Positions 9,860 to 21,058 of a stretch of DNA of 64,000 nucleotides are shown piece after piece. The notes under the pieces were generated by a model, which did not search any database, was not told where the DNA came from, and was given only the letters and a program-made list of their open reading frames with translations. This stretch comes from Celeribacter ethanolicus (GTDB lineage Bacteria; Pseudomonadota; Alphaproteobacteria; Rhodobacterales; Rhodobacteraceae). Where the stretch lies: the NCBI RefSeq assembly GCF_001550095.1, contig NZ_LRUC01000004.1:1-64000 (forward strand), read 5' to 3'. Position 1 is the stretch's first letter. The number at the start of each line of letters is the position of its first letter. Made by a program: the position numbers and the translations under genes.

Positions 9860-10813
9860 ATGGTCCAGATTCTGACAATTACCCTGAACCCGACGGTGGA
9901 CCTCTCCACCGCAACGCCCGCCGTCAGCGCCGGCCCCAAGCTGCGCTGTACCAACCCGGAGGCCGATCCGGGCGGCGGCGGCATCAACGTGTCGCGCGCG
10001 ATCAAATTCCTCGGCGGCGAAAGCACCGCCTTCACCGCAGTGGGCGGCGAAACCGGTGCGACTCTCCTGCGGCTTCTGGCCGAGGAACATGTGCGCTTCA
10101 CCGCCTTCTCCGTCACCGGCGGCGCCACCCGGCAATCCATCGCCGTGACCGAACAGGAGACCGGCAAGCAATATCGCTTCGTCATGCCCGGGCCGTATTG
10201 GCATCACGAGATGGTGGACGAATCCCTCAACGCCATCGTGCAGGCCGCACCTCTGGGCGGTGTCGTCGTACTCTCCGGCTCGCAACCGCCGGGCGTGCCG
10301 ATGGATTACCCCGCGCGCCTGTCGCGGGCGCTTGCGGCCAAGGGTGTCCAGCTTTTCGTCGACACTTCCGGCAAGCCGCTGCATGAGCTAACCAAGAACC
10401 CCGCGAACCCCTATGTGCTGCGGATGGACGATGTCGAGGCCGAAGACCTTGCGGGGCGCAAACTCCCGACGCGCAAGGACACCGCCGATTTCGCCAGTGA
10501 ACTCGTGGCGCGCGGTGTGGCGGAAAACGTCATCGTCGCCCGGGGCGCCGACGGGTCGACCCTTGTGAACAAGGACGGGCGCTGGCACGCCTCGCGCGCC
10601 ATTTCCGCCGAAGAGGTGGTCTCCCCCGTGGGTGCCGGCGACAGTTTCGTCGGCGCGTTTTCTCTTGCGCTTACCCGTGGAGACACGATGCAGGAAGCGC
10701 TGCGCTTCGGGACCACGGCGGCCTCTTCCGCCGTGATGTCCCCAGGCACGCAACTTTGCACCAAAGCGCAGGTCGACCAGCTTCTGCCCGGCTGCGAACT
10801 GGTCGATCTCTGA
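9860..10813 (+). CDS. pfkB: 6-phosphofructokinase II (PfkB family)
   Basis: The 317-residue sugar kinase starts M-V-Q-I-L-T-I-T-L-N-P-T-V-D and has the P-G-G-G-G-I-N-V-(S/A)-R-A motif, closely following the E. coli PfkB pattern, which favours fructose-6-phosphate as substrate. The catalytic G258-A-G-D261 motif is present. The start at 9860 is preferred over a 24-codon-longer frame because it gives the canonical N-terminus, although its ribosome site is weak. It is convergent with the Hsp70-like gene, 5 bases apart. Fructose-1-phosphate or tagatose-phosphate kinase activity is the main alternative. Confidence 0.9.
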   Translation: MVQILTITLNPTVDLSTATPAVSAGPKLRCTNPEADPGGGGINVSRAIKFLGGESTAFTAVGGETGATLLRLLAEEHVRFTAFSVTGGATRQSIAVTEQETGKQYRFVMPGPYWHHEMVDESLNAIVQAAPLGGVVVLSGSQPPGVPMDYPARLSRALAAKGVQLFVDTSGKPLHELTKNPANPYVLRMDDVEAEDLAGRKLPTRKDTADFASELVARGVAENVIVARGADGSTLVNKDGRWHASRAISAEEVVSPVGAGDSFVGAFSLALTRGDTMQEALRFGTTAASSAVMSPGTQLCTKAQVDQLLPGCELVDL

Positions 10814-10818
10814 ACCCG

Positions 10819-12054
10819 TTACGCGCCCTCAGCGGAGGCCAGAGCCAACCCGTCGACCACCGCCGTGAAGGCTTCCCCCCGCAGCGCACGAGCAGCGGGC
10901 AACACGGTCTCGCAGGCCTTTTCCACCACATGCATCAGAGACGACCCGCCCACGTAAACCACGGCCCCCACCGCCTCCGGTGACAGGGCCGCACGGCTCA
11001 ACGTCTCCGAAATCGCCTCCTCAAGCTCGGCGCGATACGCGGCAAGATCTTCGGCCAAAGCCTCCGGCGTCAGCCCCGCAGACAGGCCCTTTTCCAACAA
11101 AGACAGGTCGATCTCCGCCGCCTTGCCGCCGTTCGCCACGATCTTCGCCGCCTCGACCGCGAAGGCCACGTCATGGCCCAGCTCCGCCTCGATCACCTCG
11201 ACCAGCCGCCCGAGCTTCTCAGGCTCGACCGCGTGGCGTTCGAGATCGCGCACTTTCATCAGGGTCTCGCGAGTGTAGAGAAACGGAATTTTCTGCCAAC
11301 TCGCCAGATCGTTAAAAATCTGCGTCGGCATCGGCAAAAGCCCCTCGCCCAGCGTGCGCGTGAGTTGTGATCCCATACCAAGAAGCGGCATGGCATGAGC
11401 CAGACTCAGCGCCCGGTCGAAATGCGTGCCGCCCAGACGAATACCATGGGAGGCGAGAATCTCGACCTGCCCTTTGTCTTTGCGAAACAGGGTAAAATCC
11501 GAGGTGCCGCCGCCGATGTCGACCACCAGCCCGATCTCACCGGGTTTCAGATCCTGAGAGGCCAGCGCCGCCGCCTCGGGTTCCGCCATGAAGCGGATGC
11601 GTGTGAACCCGGCCATCTCATAGGCCTCACGCAGATCGCGTTCCGCCTGCGCATCGCGATCCGGATCTTTCGAATGGAAATGCACCGGGCGACCGGACAC
11701 GACGCCCGTGACCGGCTGGCGAAGTTGATCTTCGGTGCGCTGTTTCAGCGTCGCAAGGAACTGCGCGATGACCTCCAGAAGGCTCTGGCGTTTGCCACCA
11801 ATGGGACGGGTTTCGCGCAGAAGCGGCGTGCCGAGAACGGATTTGAGCGCCCGCATGTAGCGGCCTTCCTCGCCGTCGATCAGCGCCCTGTTTGCCGCCG
11901 ATCCAAGCCGCATATTGCCGCGCGGATCGAAAAACACCGCCGTGGGCAGGGTTTTCTCACCGGGCTCCAGCTCCACAAGCCAAGGCGTGCCGTTGACCGC
12001 AAGGCCCAGCGCAGAATTCGAGGTGCCGAAGTCGATGCCAACCGTGAGTTCCAT
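10819..12054 (-). CDS. yegD: Hsp70-family chaperone-like protein, YegD type
   Basis: The 411-residue protein contains only the actin-like ATPase half of an Hsp70. It has the phosphate-1 loop G-I-D-F-G-T-S-N-S (residues 6-14), the phosphate-2 loop V-D-I-G-G-G-T-S-D-F near 195 and the adenosine motif Y-V-G-G-S-S near 370. The substrate-binding domain is absent, as in E. coli YegD. No DnaJ or GrpE gene is nearby. The cellular client is unknown for this family. Start has a GGAGG site within GGAGGCGCGC upstream. Confidence 0.88.
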   Translation of the reverse strand: MELTVGIDFGTSNSALGLAVNGTPWLVELEPGEKTLPTAVFFDPRGNMRLGSAANRALIDGEEGRYMRALKSVLGTPLLRETRPIGGKRQSLLEVIAQFLATLKQRTEDQLRQPVTGVVSGRPVHFHSKDPDRDAQAERDLREAYEMAGFTRIRFMAEPEAAALASQDLKPGEIGLVVDIGGGTSDFTLFRKDKGQVEILASHGIRLGGTHFDRALSLAHAMPLLGMGSQLTRTLGEGLLPMPTQIFNDLASWQKIPFLYTRETLMKVRDLERHAVEPEKLGRLVEVIEAELGHDVAFAVEAAKIVANGGKAAEIDLSLLEKGLSAGLTPEALAEDLAAYRAELEEAISETLSRAALSPEAVGAVVYVGGSSLMHVVEKACETVLPAARALRGEAFTAVVDGLALASAEGA

Positions 12055-12129
12055 AGCGCGCCTCCTTATCAGAAAGCGCGCTGTCTAACGATCCCCTTGC
12101 GCAAGGACAAGAGGCCATCGTGACAGCCT

Positions 12130-12168
12130 CCTCGCGCTAAGGTTAATCAGATTAAGGTTAACGCGAGG
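12130..12168 (-). terminator. Dyad downstream of nadE, possible terminator
   Basis: CCTCGCG (12130-12136) pairs with CGCGAGG (12162-12168) around an AT-rich loop containing the repeated word TTAAGGTTAA. It lies 46 bases past the nadE stop. No clear T-tract follows, so its role as terminator or operator for the downstream Hsp70-like gene is open. Confidence 0.35.
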
Positions 12169-12213
12169 AAGAGAGGCGTCGTGAGGTCCGTCGACAGGGC
12201 AACCGTGAAAGGA

Positions 12214-13881
12214 TCAACTCGGGTCGCGCCAGCGGCTTGCGATCGGGTAGCGACGATCCAACCAGAAGGCGCGCGGCGTCAGGCGGGTGCCCGGCGCGGA
12301 TTGGAAGCGTTTATACTCGGAGATATAAAGCAGATGCTCCACGCGTTTCACGGTCGCCCGGTCAAAGCCTGCCTCCACCAGATCGGCGACGCTTTCCTCG
12401 CGATCCACCAGACCTTCGAGGATCGCATCCAGCACCTCATAGGGCGGCAGGCTGTCGTCATCGCGCTGATCCGGGCGCAGCTCCGCCGAGGGCGGTTTGT
12501 CGATGATCGTGACGGGAATGGCCTCGCCCTCCGGGCCTTTCATCCAGTCGCGATGATTGGCATTGCGCCAGCGGCATTGCTCGAAGACGCGCGTTTTGTA
12601 GAGGTCTTTGATCGGATTATAGCCGCCGTTCATATCGCCATAAATCGTGCAATAGCCGACCGCGACCTCAGATTTATTGCCTGTTGTCAGCAACATAGAG
12701 CCGAACTTATTGGACAGCGCCATGAGCAAAAGCCCGCGAAGACGCGACTGGATGTTTTCCTCGGTCGTATCAAACGGCAGATCGCCAAAGATCGGCGCGA
12801 GCGTGTCGGTGATCGCATCGCGGCCCTGAGAAATCGGCACAAAGTCATAGCGACAGCCCAGACGATTGGCGATGTCCTTAGCGTCATCCAGCGAGTCTTG
12901 GGACGTGTATTCCGACGGCAGCATCACGCAGTGAACATTCTCGGCGCCCAGCGCATCGGTGGCAATCGTGGCGACAATCGCCGAGTCGATGCCGCCGGAC
13001 AGGCCCAGAACGACCTTTTTGAACCCGGTTTTGCCAAGATAATCGCGCAGGCTCTCAACCATGGCGCGATAGTCCTGCTCCCATTCATCCGGCTGAGGGG
13101 TCACCTCGCCCTCGAGCGCCACCCAGTGCCCGTCGGCTTTCTCGAAATCCACATGGCGCAACTCTTCGCCAAAAGCCGGAAGGATATGCGCCGGTTTGCC
13201 GTGACGATTAAGCACGAAAGAGCCGCCGTCGAAAACCTGATCGTCCTGCCCGCCGACCATATTCAGGTACACCAGCGGCACGTCATTCTCGACCACACGC
13301 GACACCATATGCGTGAGCCGCGTGTTGAATTTGTTGCGATAATAGGGCGAGCCGTTGGGCACGATCAGAATCTCCGCCCCGCTTTCAACCTGCGCTTCGG
13401 CGACATCCTCGTACCAGGCATCTTCGCAGATCGGCGAGCCGATGCGCAGCGGGCCGATGGCATAGGGGCCTTCGATGGGACCGGAGGCAAAGAGGCGCAC
13501 CTCATCGAAAACCTTGTAATTCGGCAGGTGATGTTTGCGCAGCACCTGCTTGACGCGGCCCTCGGCCAGAATCCAATAGCCGTTGTAAAGCGCATCACCG
13601 TAGGAATAGGGCGCACCGACCCCGATGGCGGGACCATCGACCGTCAGAGCGGCCAGTTCCTCGGCCTTGGCCATCGCCGTATTCACCAAAGCCGGCTTCA
13701 TCACCAGATCCTGCGGCTGATAGCCAATGAGGAACAGCTCCGGGAAAACGATCATATCCGCGCCCGCCGCCTTGGCCTCGGCATGGGCGTCACGCACCTG
13801 CTCCGCATTGGCGTCGATCGCGCCCACGGTCGGATTGAGCTGGGCAAGGGTAAGGCGGAAAGTCTCGGTCATGGCACTCAT
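12214..13881 (-). CDS. nadE: Glutamine-dependent NAD+ synthetase
   Basis: The 555-residue enzyme amidates deamido-NAD in the last step of NAD synthesis. The N-terminal nitrilase-type glutaminase domain shows the Glu48 (F-P-E-L-F), Lys116 and Cys152 (S-P-I-C-E-D) triad. The C-terminal synthetase domain has the PP-loop L-S-G-G-I-D-S near residues 294-300. Both domains are complete, so it can use glutamine. Start could be ATG 13881 or the ATG at 13872; neither has a strong ribosome site. Confidence 0.96.
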   Translation of the reverse strand: MSAMTETFRLTLAQLNPTVGAIDANAEQVRDAHAEAKAAGADMIVFPELFLIGYQPQDLVMKPALVNTAMAKAEELAALTVDGPAIGVGAPYSYGDALYNGYWILAEGRVKQVLRKHHLPNYKVFDEVRLFASGPIEGPYAIGPLRIGSPICEDAWYEDVAEAQVESGAEILIVPNGSPYYRNKFNTRLTHMVSRVVENDVPLVYLNMVGGQDDQVFDGGSFVLNRHGKPAHILPAFGEELRHVDFEKADGHWVALEGEVTPQPDEWEQDYRAMVESLRDYLGKTGFKKVVLGLSGGIDSAIVATIATDALGAENVHCVMLPSEYTSQDSLDDAKDIANRLGCRYDFVPISQGRDAITDTLAPIFGDLPFDTTEENIQSRLRGLLLMALSNKFGSMLLTTGNKSEVAVGYCTIYGDMNGGYNPIKDLYKTRVFEQCRWRNANHRDWMKGPEGEAIPVTIIDKPPSAELRPDQRDDDSLPPYEVLDAILEGLVDREESVADLVEAGFDRATVKRVEHLLYISEYKRFQSAPGTRLTPRAFWLDRRYPIASRWRDPS

Positions 13882-14066
13882 GCTTTCTGGCCGCTCGGGC
13901 GTCCTGATATATCACGTCCTGATTTAGCAGAATGACGCCTAAGGGAAAGCCGGTCACGGGAAAAACATTTGAAGCCCGCAGTCCAAGCCCCTAGTCTGGC
14001 GCCGACCGAAGCCGCCCACCTCGGCGCGAGAGCACCCAAGGCAGGCACCGGACCGAATTATCTGGG

Positions 14067-15542
14067 ATGGGACAGATTACAGTGACACGGATGCGCATTA
14101 CGCTGACCGCGGCGACCCTGATCGGGCTGTCGAACCTGACGGCAACACCACTTCTGGCACAGGACGACCGCCCAGTGGAAACCCACCAGTTCGACGAAGG
14201 CGGGATTTACGAAGGCACCTTCAAGGACGGGTTGCAGGACGGGGTCGGCACCTACCGCTTGCCGAACGGGTTCGAATACACCGGCGAATGGGTGATGGGC
14301 GAGATCAAGGGACAGGGCCTCGCGCGGTTCACCGACGGCTCGGTCTATGAGGGCGCTTTCGCCAAGGGCAAACCCGACGGATTCGGCAAAATCACCTATG
14401 CCGATGGCGGCACCTACGAAGGCGACTGGGTCGCGGGCGAGGCCACCGGGTCGGGTGTGGCGGTCTATGCCAATGGCGTGAAATACGAAGGCGGGTTTCT
14501 CGCCGCCAAACATCACGGCCAGGGCCGGATGCAAAGCCCGACGGGTTATGTCTACGAAGGCGCCTGGGTCAATGGCGTCAAGGAGGGCAAGGGCAAGATC
14601 ACCTATCCCGAAGGCGCCACTTACGACGGCGAAATGGCGCGCGACATGCGCCACGGACAAGGCATCCTGACCACCGACGAGGGCATGGTGCTCGACTGCA
14701 ACTGGGTCGACAACCAGTGCAACGGCACAGGCAAGATCACCCAACCCAACGGCGATGTCTACGAAGGCGAGCTGGTGGCCGGGAAGCGTCAGGGCATGGG
14801 CAAGGTGACCTATGCCAATGGCGACATCTACGAGGGCGCCTTCGACGACGACAAGCGCCACGGCCAAGGCACGTTCACCGGCTCGGACGGCTATCTCTAC
14901 ACCGGCGAATGGGTCAACGGCCGGATCGAAGGCCAAGGGCAGGTCACCTATCCGGATGGCTCGGTCTATGTCGGCCAGTTCAAGGACGACCTGTCTCATG
15001 GCAAAGGCAAGATCACCTACCCGAACGGCACCACCTATGAGGGCGACTGGCTTTATGGCGTCCCGGAAGGCGAAGGTGTTGTGAATTATACCGGCGGGCT
15101 GTCCTATGAGGGTGCGTTCAAGAATGCCCAGAGCCACGGTTTCGGCAAGATGACCTATGCCGACGGCTTCGTCTACGAAGGCGACTGGGTCGAGGGCCAG
15201 CGTCAGGGCAAGGGCAAAGGCACCTACCCCGACGGCACAGTCTACGAGGGCGATTATGTCGCCGGCAAACGCCATGGCATCGGCACCATCGTCATGGCCA
15301 CGGGCTTCACCTACACCGGCGAATGGCAGGACGGCGAAATTCAGGGGCGCGGCAAGGCGGTCTACGCCAATGGCGACAGCTACGAAGGCCTGTTCGTCGC
15401 GGGCAAGGCCAACGGCCGCGGCACCATCACCTACAAGGACGGCCGCGTGGTTTCCGGCGACTGGGTCGACGGTGCGCTGGTCTCCGAGGATGCCGCTCCG
15501 GCGGAAACCACCGCCGAAGACGCACCCGCAGACGCTGAGTAA
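14067..15542 (+). CDS. Exported MORN-repeat protein, 18 units
   Basis: The 491-residue protein has an N-terminal signal peptide (hydrophobic 9-30, cleavage near A-Q-D) and then 18 consecutive 23-residue MORN units plus a partial one, each built on Y-E-G-x-(F/W)-x-x-G-x-x-x-G-x-G. The array covers residues 47-470 without interruption. Unit 8 is degenerate and carries Cys211 and Cys218, the only cysteines in the mature part, so a periplasmic disulfide is possible. ATG 14091 is an alternative start. MORN arrays form elongated beta scaffolds and can bind lipids; the role here is unknown. Confidence 0.9.
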   Translation: MGQITVTRMRITLTAATLIGLSNLTATPLLAQDDRPVETHQFDEGGIYEGTFKDGLQDGVGTYRLPNGFEYTGEWVMGEIKGQGLARFTDGSVYEGAFAKGKPDGFGKITYADGGTYEGDWVAGEATGSGVAVYANGVKYEGGFLAAKHHGQGRMQSPTGYVYEGAWVNGVKEGKGKITYPEGATYDGEMARDMRHGQGILTTDEGMVLDCNWVDNQCNGTGKITQPNGDVYEGELVAGKRQGMGKVTYANGDIYEGAFDDDKRHGQGTFTGSDGYLYTGEWVNGRIEGQGQVTYPDGSVYVGQFKDDLSHGKGKITYPNGTTYEGDWLYGVPEGEGVVNYTGGLSYEGAFKNAQSHGFGKMTYADGFVYEGDWVEGQRQGKGKGTYPDGTVYEGDYVAGKRHGIGTIVMATGFTYTGEWQDGEIQGRGKAVYANGDSYEGLFVAGKANGRGTITYKDGRVVSGDWVDGALVSEDAAPAETTAEDAPADAE

Positions 15543-15570
15543 CCCGAACCGGAACGCACGACATATCACG

Positions 15571-15602
15571 AAAAAGGCGGCCCATCCCGGCCGCCTTTTC
15601 TT
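15571..15602. terminator. Bidirectional terminator between MORN gene and sqr
   Basis: AAAAAGGCGGCC-CATCCC-GGCCGCCTTTTC forms a seven-base-pair GC stem (15576-15595) with A-tract on one side and T-tract on the other. It sits between the convergent MORN gene and sqr and can serve both. Confidence 0.85.
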
Positions 15603-15672
15603 GTTCCAAAACCCTCCCGACGCCGGACCTCAAGGCCATATGTCGGGAGGGACCGATCCATGTGCGGATGGA

Positions 15673-16944
15673 TCAGGGTTTCAGCTTGTTGACCTTCATA
15701 ATTTTCATGATCATGCGTTCGTAGAACGGTTCGGACACGCCGCGTTTCACCTTGCGCATGAAGTACCACTCGAAGCCGAGTTTCGCCCAGTGCACCCATT
15801 TGCCGTGACCCGCCCAGTTGACGTTGCGCGGCGGATTCTGCGGCATCGCCAAAAAGGCCGCACCACCGTCGCCGAAATCCGCCAAACAAAGCGCGTTCCA
15901 GGAGGCGAGGTTCTTCGGCTCTTCGCCCTTCATGATCAGCGGGATGTTATGCGCGGTGGCGGTCACCATGGATTCGATCATGAACCCGGTTTTCGGCACG
16001 CCGGTCGGGATCACGGTCGGCTCCGTCGGCGCGATGGCGATACAGACCCCGATACCGAAGATATTCGGATAGGTCGGGTTGCGCTGGAATTCATCGACGA
16101 TGACAAAGCCGCGCGGGTTCACGAGGCCCTCAACGCCCATCAGCGCCGGAATGCCACGGAAGGCCGGGAGCAGCATGGAATAGGAGAAGGGCAGCTCGTG
16201 CTCTTTCACCGGGTTGCCATACTGGTCGTGCTCGGTGACAAAAACCTTGCCGTCTTCGAACTTATTGGTCTTGGCATTGGTGATCCAGCGGATCGACCGA
16301 TCCCGCATGTAGGATTCGAGCATCCCCTTGGTGTCGCCCACGCCGCCAAGGCCCAGATGGCCGATATAGGGTTCCGGCGTCACAAAGGTCATCGGCACCT
16401 TGTCGCGGATCTTGCGGCGGCGCAGGTCGGTATCCATGGTCATGGCATATTCATAGGCCGGACCGAAACAGGACGCGCCCTGCACGGCACCCACGACGAT
16501 GGGACCGGGATTGGCGCAGAAATCGTCCCACATCGCACCCGACTCGGAGGCGTGTTCGATGGAACAGACGGAATGGGTATAGCCTTCGGGGCCAAAGCCC
16601 TCGATCTCGTCAAAGGCCAGCTCCGGACCGGTCGCCAGCACCAGATAGTCATAGGTGACTTCTTTGCCCGAAGCGAGCGTGATCTTGTTTTCCTTCGGAT
16701 CGAGCGCCACGGCGCCGTCACAGATGAAGTCGATCCCCCGGCGTTTCATCACAGGTTCGAGCTCAATGGTCAGCTCGTCTTTCGTGCGCCAATTGACGCC
16801 CGCCCACGGGTTCGAGGGCGTGAACTGGAAATAACTCTTGTTGGAAATGACCGTGATCTTGTCATCCTGGCCCACGGTTTCCTTCAACTCATAGGCCTGA
16901 ATGGTGCCGCCAAGGCCAGCGCCGAGCACAACGATATGCGCCAT
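15673..16944 (-). CDS. sqr: Sulfide:quinone oxidoreductase, type I
   Basis: The 423-residue flavoprotein oxidises sulfide to polysulfide/persulfide and reduces quinone at the membrane. The FAD-binding G-A-G-L-G-G starts at residue 8. Three cysteines fall at 127, 159 and 353, the same numbers as the catalytic cysteines known for the Rhodobacter capsulatus enzyme. The amphipathic C-terminal helices needed for membrane contact are present (W-Y-F-M-R-K-V-K-R and M-I-M-K-I-M-K). AAGGAAGGGA precedes the start. A SqrR-type operator lies upstream, so sulfide induction is expected. Confidence 0.95.
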   Translation of the reverse strand: MAHIVVLGAGLGGTIQAYELKETVGQDDKITVISNKSYFQFTPSNPWAGVNWRTKDELTIELEPVMKRRGIDFICDGAVALDPKENKITLASGKEVTYDYLVLATGPELAFDEIEGFGPEGYTHSVCSIEHASESGAMWDDFCANPGPIVVGAVQGASCFGPAYEYAMTMDTDLRRRKIRDKVPMTFVTPEPYIGHLGLGGVGDTKGMLESYMRDRSIRWITNAKTNKFEDGKVFVTEHDQYGNPVKEHELPFSYSMLLPAFRGIPALMGVEGLVNPRGFVIVDEFQRNPTYPNIFGIGVCIAIAPTEPTVIPTGVPKTGFMIESMVTATAHNIPLIMKGEEPKNLASWNALCLADFGDGGAAFLAMPQNPPRNVNWAGHGKWVHWAKLGFEWYFMRKVKRGVSEPFYERMIMKIMKVNKLKP

Positions 16945-17072
16945 AGTCGTATCCCTTCCTTGATGCCTCCGCCTTCCCGGGTCAGCATCCCCGACGGAGT
17001 AATATGCAAAATCATAGCACAGGTTTTTGCGTACCGGCTTGATTTATACCCCGGATCGAGTCGGCATACATT

Positions 17073-17101
17073 TGTATTCAATTTTTTGAATGGGATTGCA
17101 A
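17073..17101 (-). promoter_or_regulatory. sqr promoter with SqrR/BigR-type operator
   Basis: On the minus strand TTGCAA (17096-17101) and AATACA (17073-17078) are separated by 17 bases. Within this spacer and overlapping the -10 box, 17076-17091 reads ATTC-N8-GAAT, a perfect dyad ATTCAA/TTGAAT. ATTC-N8-GAAT is the binding pattern described for the sulfide-responsive ArsR-type repressor SqrR. Placement over the promoter suits repression relieved by reactive sulfur. Confidence 0.7.
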
Positions 17102-17191
17102 GCCTATTTTGCAAGGCGGCAGCATGCCGCAGAGGCCGGGAATGGAAATAAGGGGTTTTCAACCGCCCCTCACAGGGTATATTCCAGCCCC

Positions 17192-17278
17192 ATGACGACG
17201 ATGGCTCATATTCCTTCCCAAGCCCTGCGCCCCTGCGCAGCGCCGCGTCATGGCCTTCTTCTTCTTAGCTGCCTCTGA
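17192..17278 (+). CDS. leuL: leuA leader peptide
   Basis: A 28-codon frame starts at ATG 17192 and ends at TGA 17278, 87 bases before leuA. Near its end it has four consecutive leucine codons (CTT CTT CTT CTT, with the first after GGC) and a fifth leucine codon just before the stop. This is the expected form of a leucine-sensing leader peptide whose stalling controls a downstream RNA fold. It begins M-T-T-M, and its stop overlaps the first hairpin arm. Confidence 0.85.
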   Translation: MTTMAHIPSQALRPCAAPRHGLLLLSCL

Positions 17279-17320
17279 GCGTGCCTTCGGCGCGAGGCTC
17301 AGAGGTGACCGCATGCGCCG
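17272..17320 (+). promoter_or_regulatory. Mutually exclusive leader hairpins before leuA
   Basis: CCTCTGAGC (17272-17280) can pair perfectly with GCTCAGAGG (17297-17305). Alternatively CGGCGC (17288-17293) can pair with GCGCCG (17315-17320). The first arm overlaps the last leader-peptide codons and stop, so ribosome position would decide which fold forms. No T-tract follows either hairpin, so simple intrinsic termination is not obvious; a Rho-dependent or translational mechanism is possible. Confidence 0.55.
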
Positions 17321-17365
17321 AGACAGCACAGCCCGAAAGCTAAGAACATCAAGAGAGATTTCAAA

Positions 17366-18943
17366 ATGACCACGACTTCCAAACAGGACCGCGTCCTGAT
17401 TTTCGACACGACTTTGCGCGACGGCGAACAGAGCCCCGGCGCCACCATGAGCCATAATGAGAAACTCGAGATCGCCGCAATGCTCGACGAGATGGGCGTC
17501 GACATCATCGAAGCCGGGTTCCCGATCGCCTCCGAAGGCGATTTCGAAGCCGTCTCCGACATCGCGAAAGCCTCGAAGAACTCCGTCATCTGCGGTCTGG
17601 CGCGCGCCAATTTCAAGGACATCGACCGCTGCTGGGAGGCCGTGAAACACGCGGCCCAACCGCGCATCCACACCTTTATCGGCACCTCGCCCCTGCACCG
17701 CGACATCACCGCGCTGTCGATGGACGCCATGGCCGATCAGATCCACGAAACCGTGTCGCATGCCCGCAACCTGACCGACAACGTGCAATGGTCACCGATG
17801 GATGCGATCCGCACCGAACACGATTACCTCTGCCGTGTCGTCGAGATCGCGATCAAGGCCGGCGCCACCACGATCAACATCCCCGATACCGTCGGCTACA
17901 CCATCCCGCGCGAAAGCGCCGACATCATCCGCATGCTGCTGGAACGTGTGCCGGGGGCCGACGAGGTGGTCTTCGCGACCCACTGCCACAACGATCTGGG
18001 CATGGCGACCGCCAACGCACTGGCCGCCGTCGAGGCGGGCGCGCGTCAGATCGAATGTACGATCAACGGTCTGGGCGAGCGTGCGGGCAACACCGCGCTC
18101 GAAGAGGTCGTCATGGCACTCAAGGTCCGTCACGACGTGATGCCCTATGACACCGGCATCGACACCACCAAGATCATGGGCATTTCCCGTCGCGTGTCGC
18201 AGGTCTCCGGTTTCCCGGTGCAATTCAACAAGGCCATCGTCGGCAAAAACGCCTTCGCGCATGAATCCGGCATCCACCAGGACGGCATGCTGAAGAACAA
18301 GGAAACCTTCGAGATCATGCGCCCGCAGGACATCGGTCTCGCAGGCACCTCCCTGCCCTTGGGCAAACACTCGGGCCGTGCCGCACTGCGCGCCAAGCTC
18401 GAGGACATGGGCTATCCGATGGCCGACAACCAGCTCAAGGACGTGTTCGTCCGGTTCAAGGATCTCGCCGACCGCAAGAAGGAAGTGTTCGACGACGACC
18501 TGATCGCCCTGCTGCGCGACGCCGGGGCCGCCGATCAGAACGAGCGCATCAAGGTCAAGTTCCTGCGCGTGATCTGCGGCACCGAAGCGCCGCAATCCGC
18601 CGATCTCACGCTCGAAGTCGATGGTGTGGACAAGCAGATCACCTGTCAGGGCGACGGTCCGGTGGATGCGACCTTCAAGGCGATCAAGGAGATTTTCCCC
18701 ACCACTGCGCGCCTGCAACTCTATCAGGTCCATGCCGTGACTGAAGGCACCGACGCACAGGCCACCGTCTCCGTCCGTCTCGAAGAGGACGGCAAGATCG
18801 TCACCGGCCAGAGCTCCGACACCGATACGGTCGTCGCCTCCGCCAAGGCCTATGTCAACGCGATGAACCGTCTCTTGGTCCGTCGCGAAAAATCGGCCCC
18901 GGATTCGGACGTCAAAACGGTGAAATACACCGACACCGTCTGA
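17366..18943 (+). CDS. leuA: 2-isopropylmalate synthase
   Basis: The 525-residue enzyme condenses acetyl-CoA with 2-oxoisovalerate in the first committed step of leucine synthesis. The catalytic TIM barrel shows F-D-T-T-L-R-D-G-E-Q-S-P-G-A near residues 8-21, the metal site H-C-H-N-D-L-G-M near 205 and G-N-T-A-L-E-E. The C-terminal LeuA dimer domain that binds leucine is present. The gene follows a leucine leader peptide and is followed one base later by a glycosyltransferase-like gene. Confidence 0.98.
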   Translation: MTTTSKQDRVLIFDTTLRDGEQSPGATMSHNEKLEIAAMLDEMGVDIIEAGFPIASEGDFEAVSDIAKASKNSVICGLARANFKDIDRCWEAVKHAAQPRIHTFIGTSPLHRDITALSMDAMADQIHETVSHARNLTDNVQWSPMDAIRTEHDYLCRVVEIAIKAGATTINIPDTVGYTIPRESADIIRMLLERVPGADEVVFATHCHNDLGMATANALAAVEAGARQIECTINGLGERAGNTALEEVVMALKVRHDVMPYDTGIDTTKIMGISRRVSQVSGFPVQFNKAIVGKNAFAHESGIHQDGMLKNKETFEIMRPQDIGLAGTSLPLGKHSGRAALRAKLEDMGYPMADNQLKDVFVRFKDLADRKKEVFDDDLIALLRDAGAADQNERIKVKFLRVICGTEAPQSADLTLEVDGVDKQITCQGDGPVDATFKAIKEIFPTTARLQLYQVHAVTEGTDAQATVSVRLEEDGKIVTGQSSDTDTVVASAKAYVNAMNRLLVRREKSAPDSDVKTVKYTDTV

Positions 18944-18944
18944 C

Positions 18945-21012
<2,068 letters not shown>

Positions 21013-21058
21013 GAGGCTGCGCCACACGCGGCGCGGTTTGGTTGCCTGAGAGGACATC

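Noticed and set aside
14190-15480. 69-base periodic DNA repeats considered as a CRISPR-like array
   Set aside because: The period equals 23 codons of the MORN unit, copies are diverged, and there are no spacers or cas genes.
14058-15569. Long minus-strand frame with regular hydrophobic repeats
   Set aside because: It is the mirror of the MORN repeats in the opposite strand; periodicity is inherited, not a separate gene.
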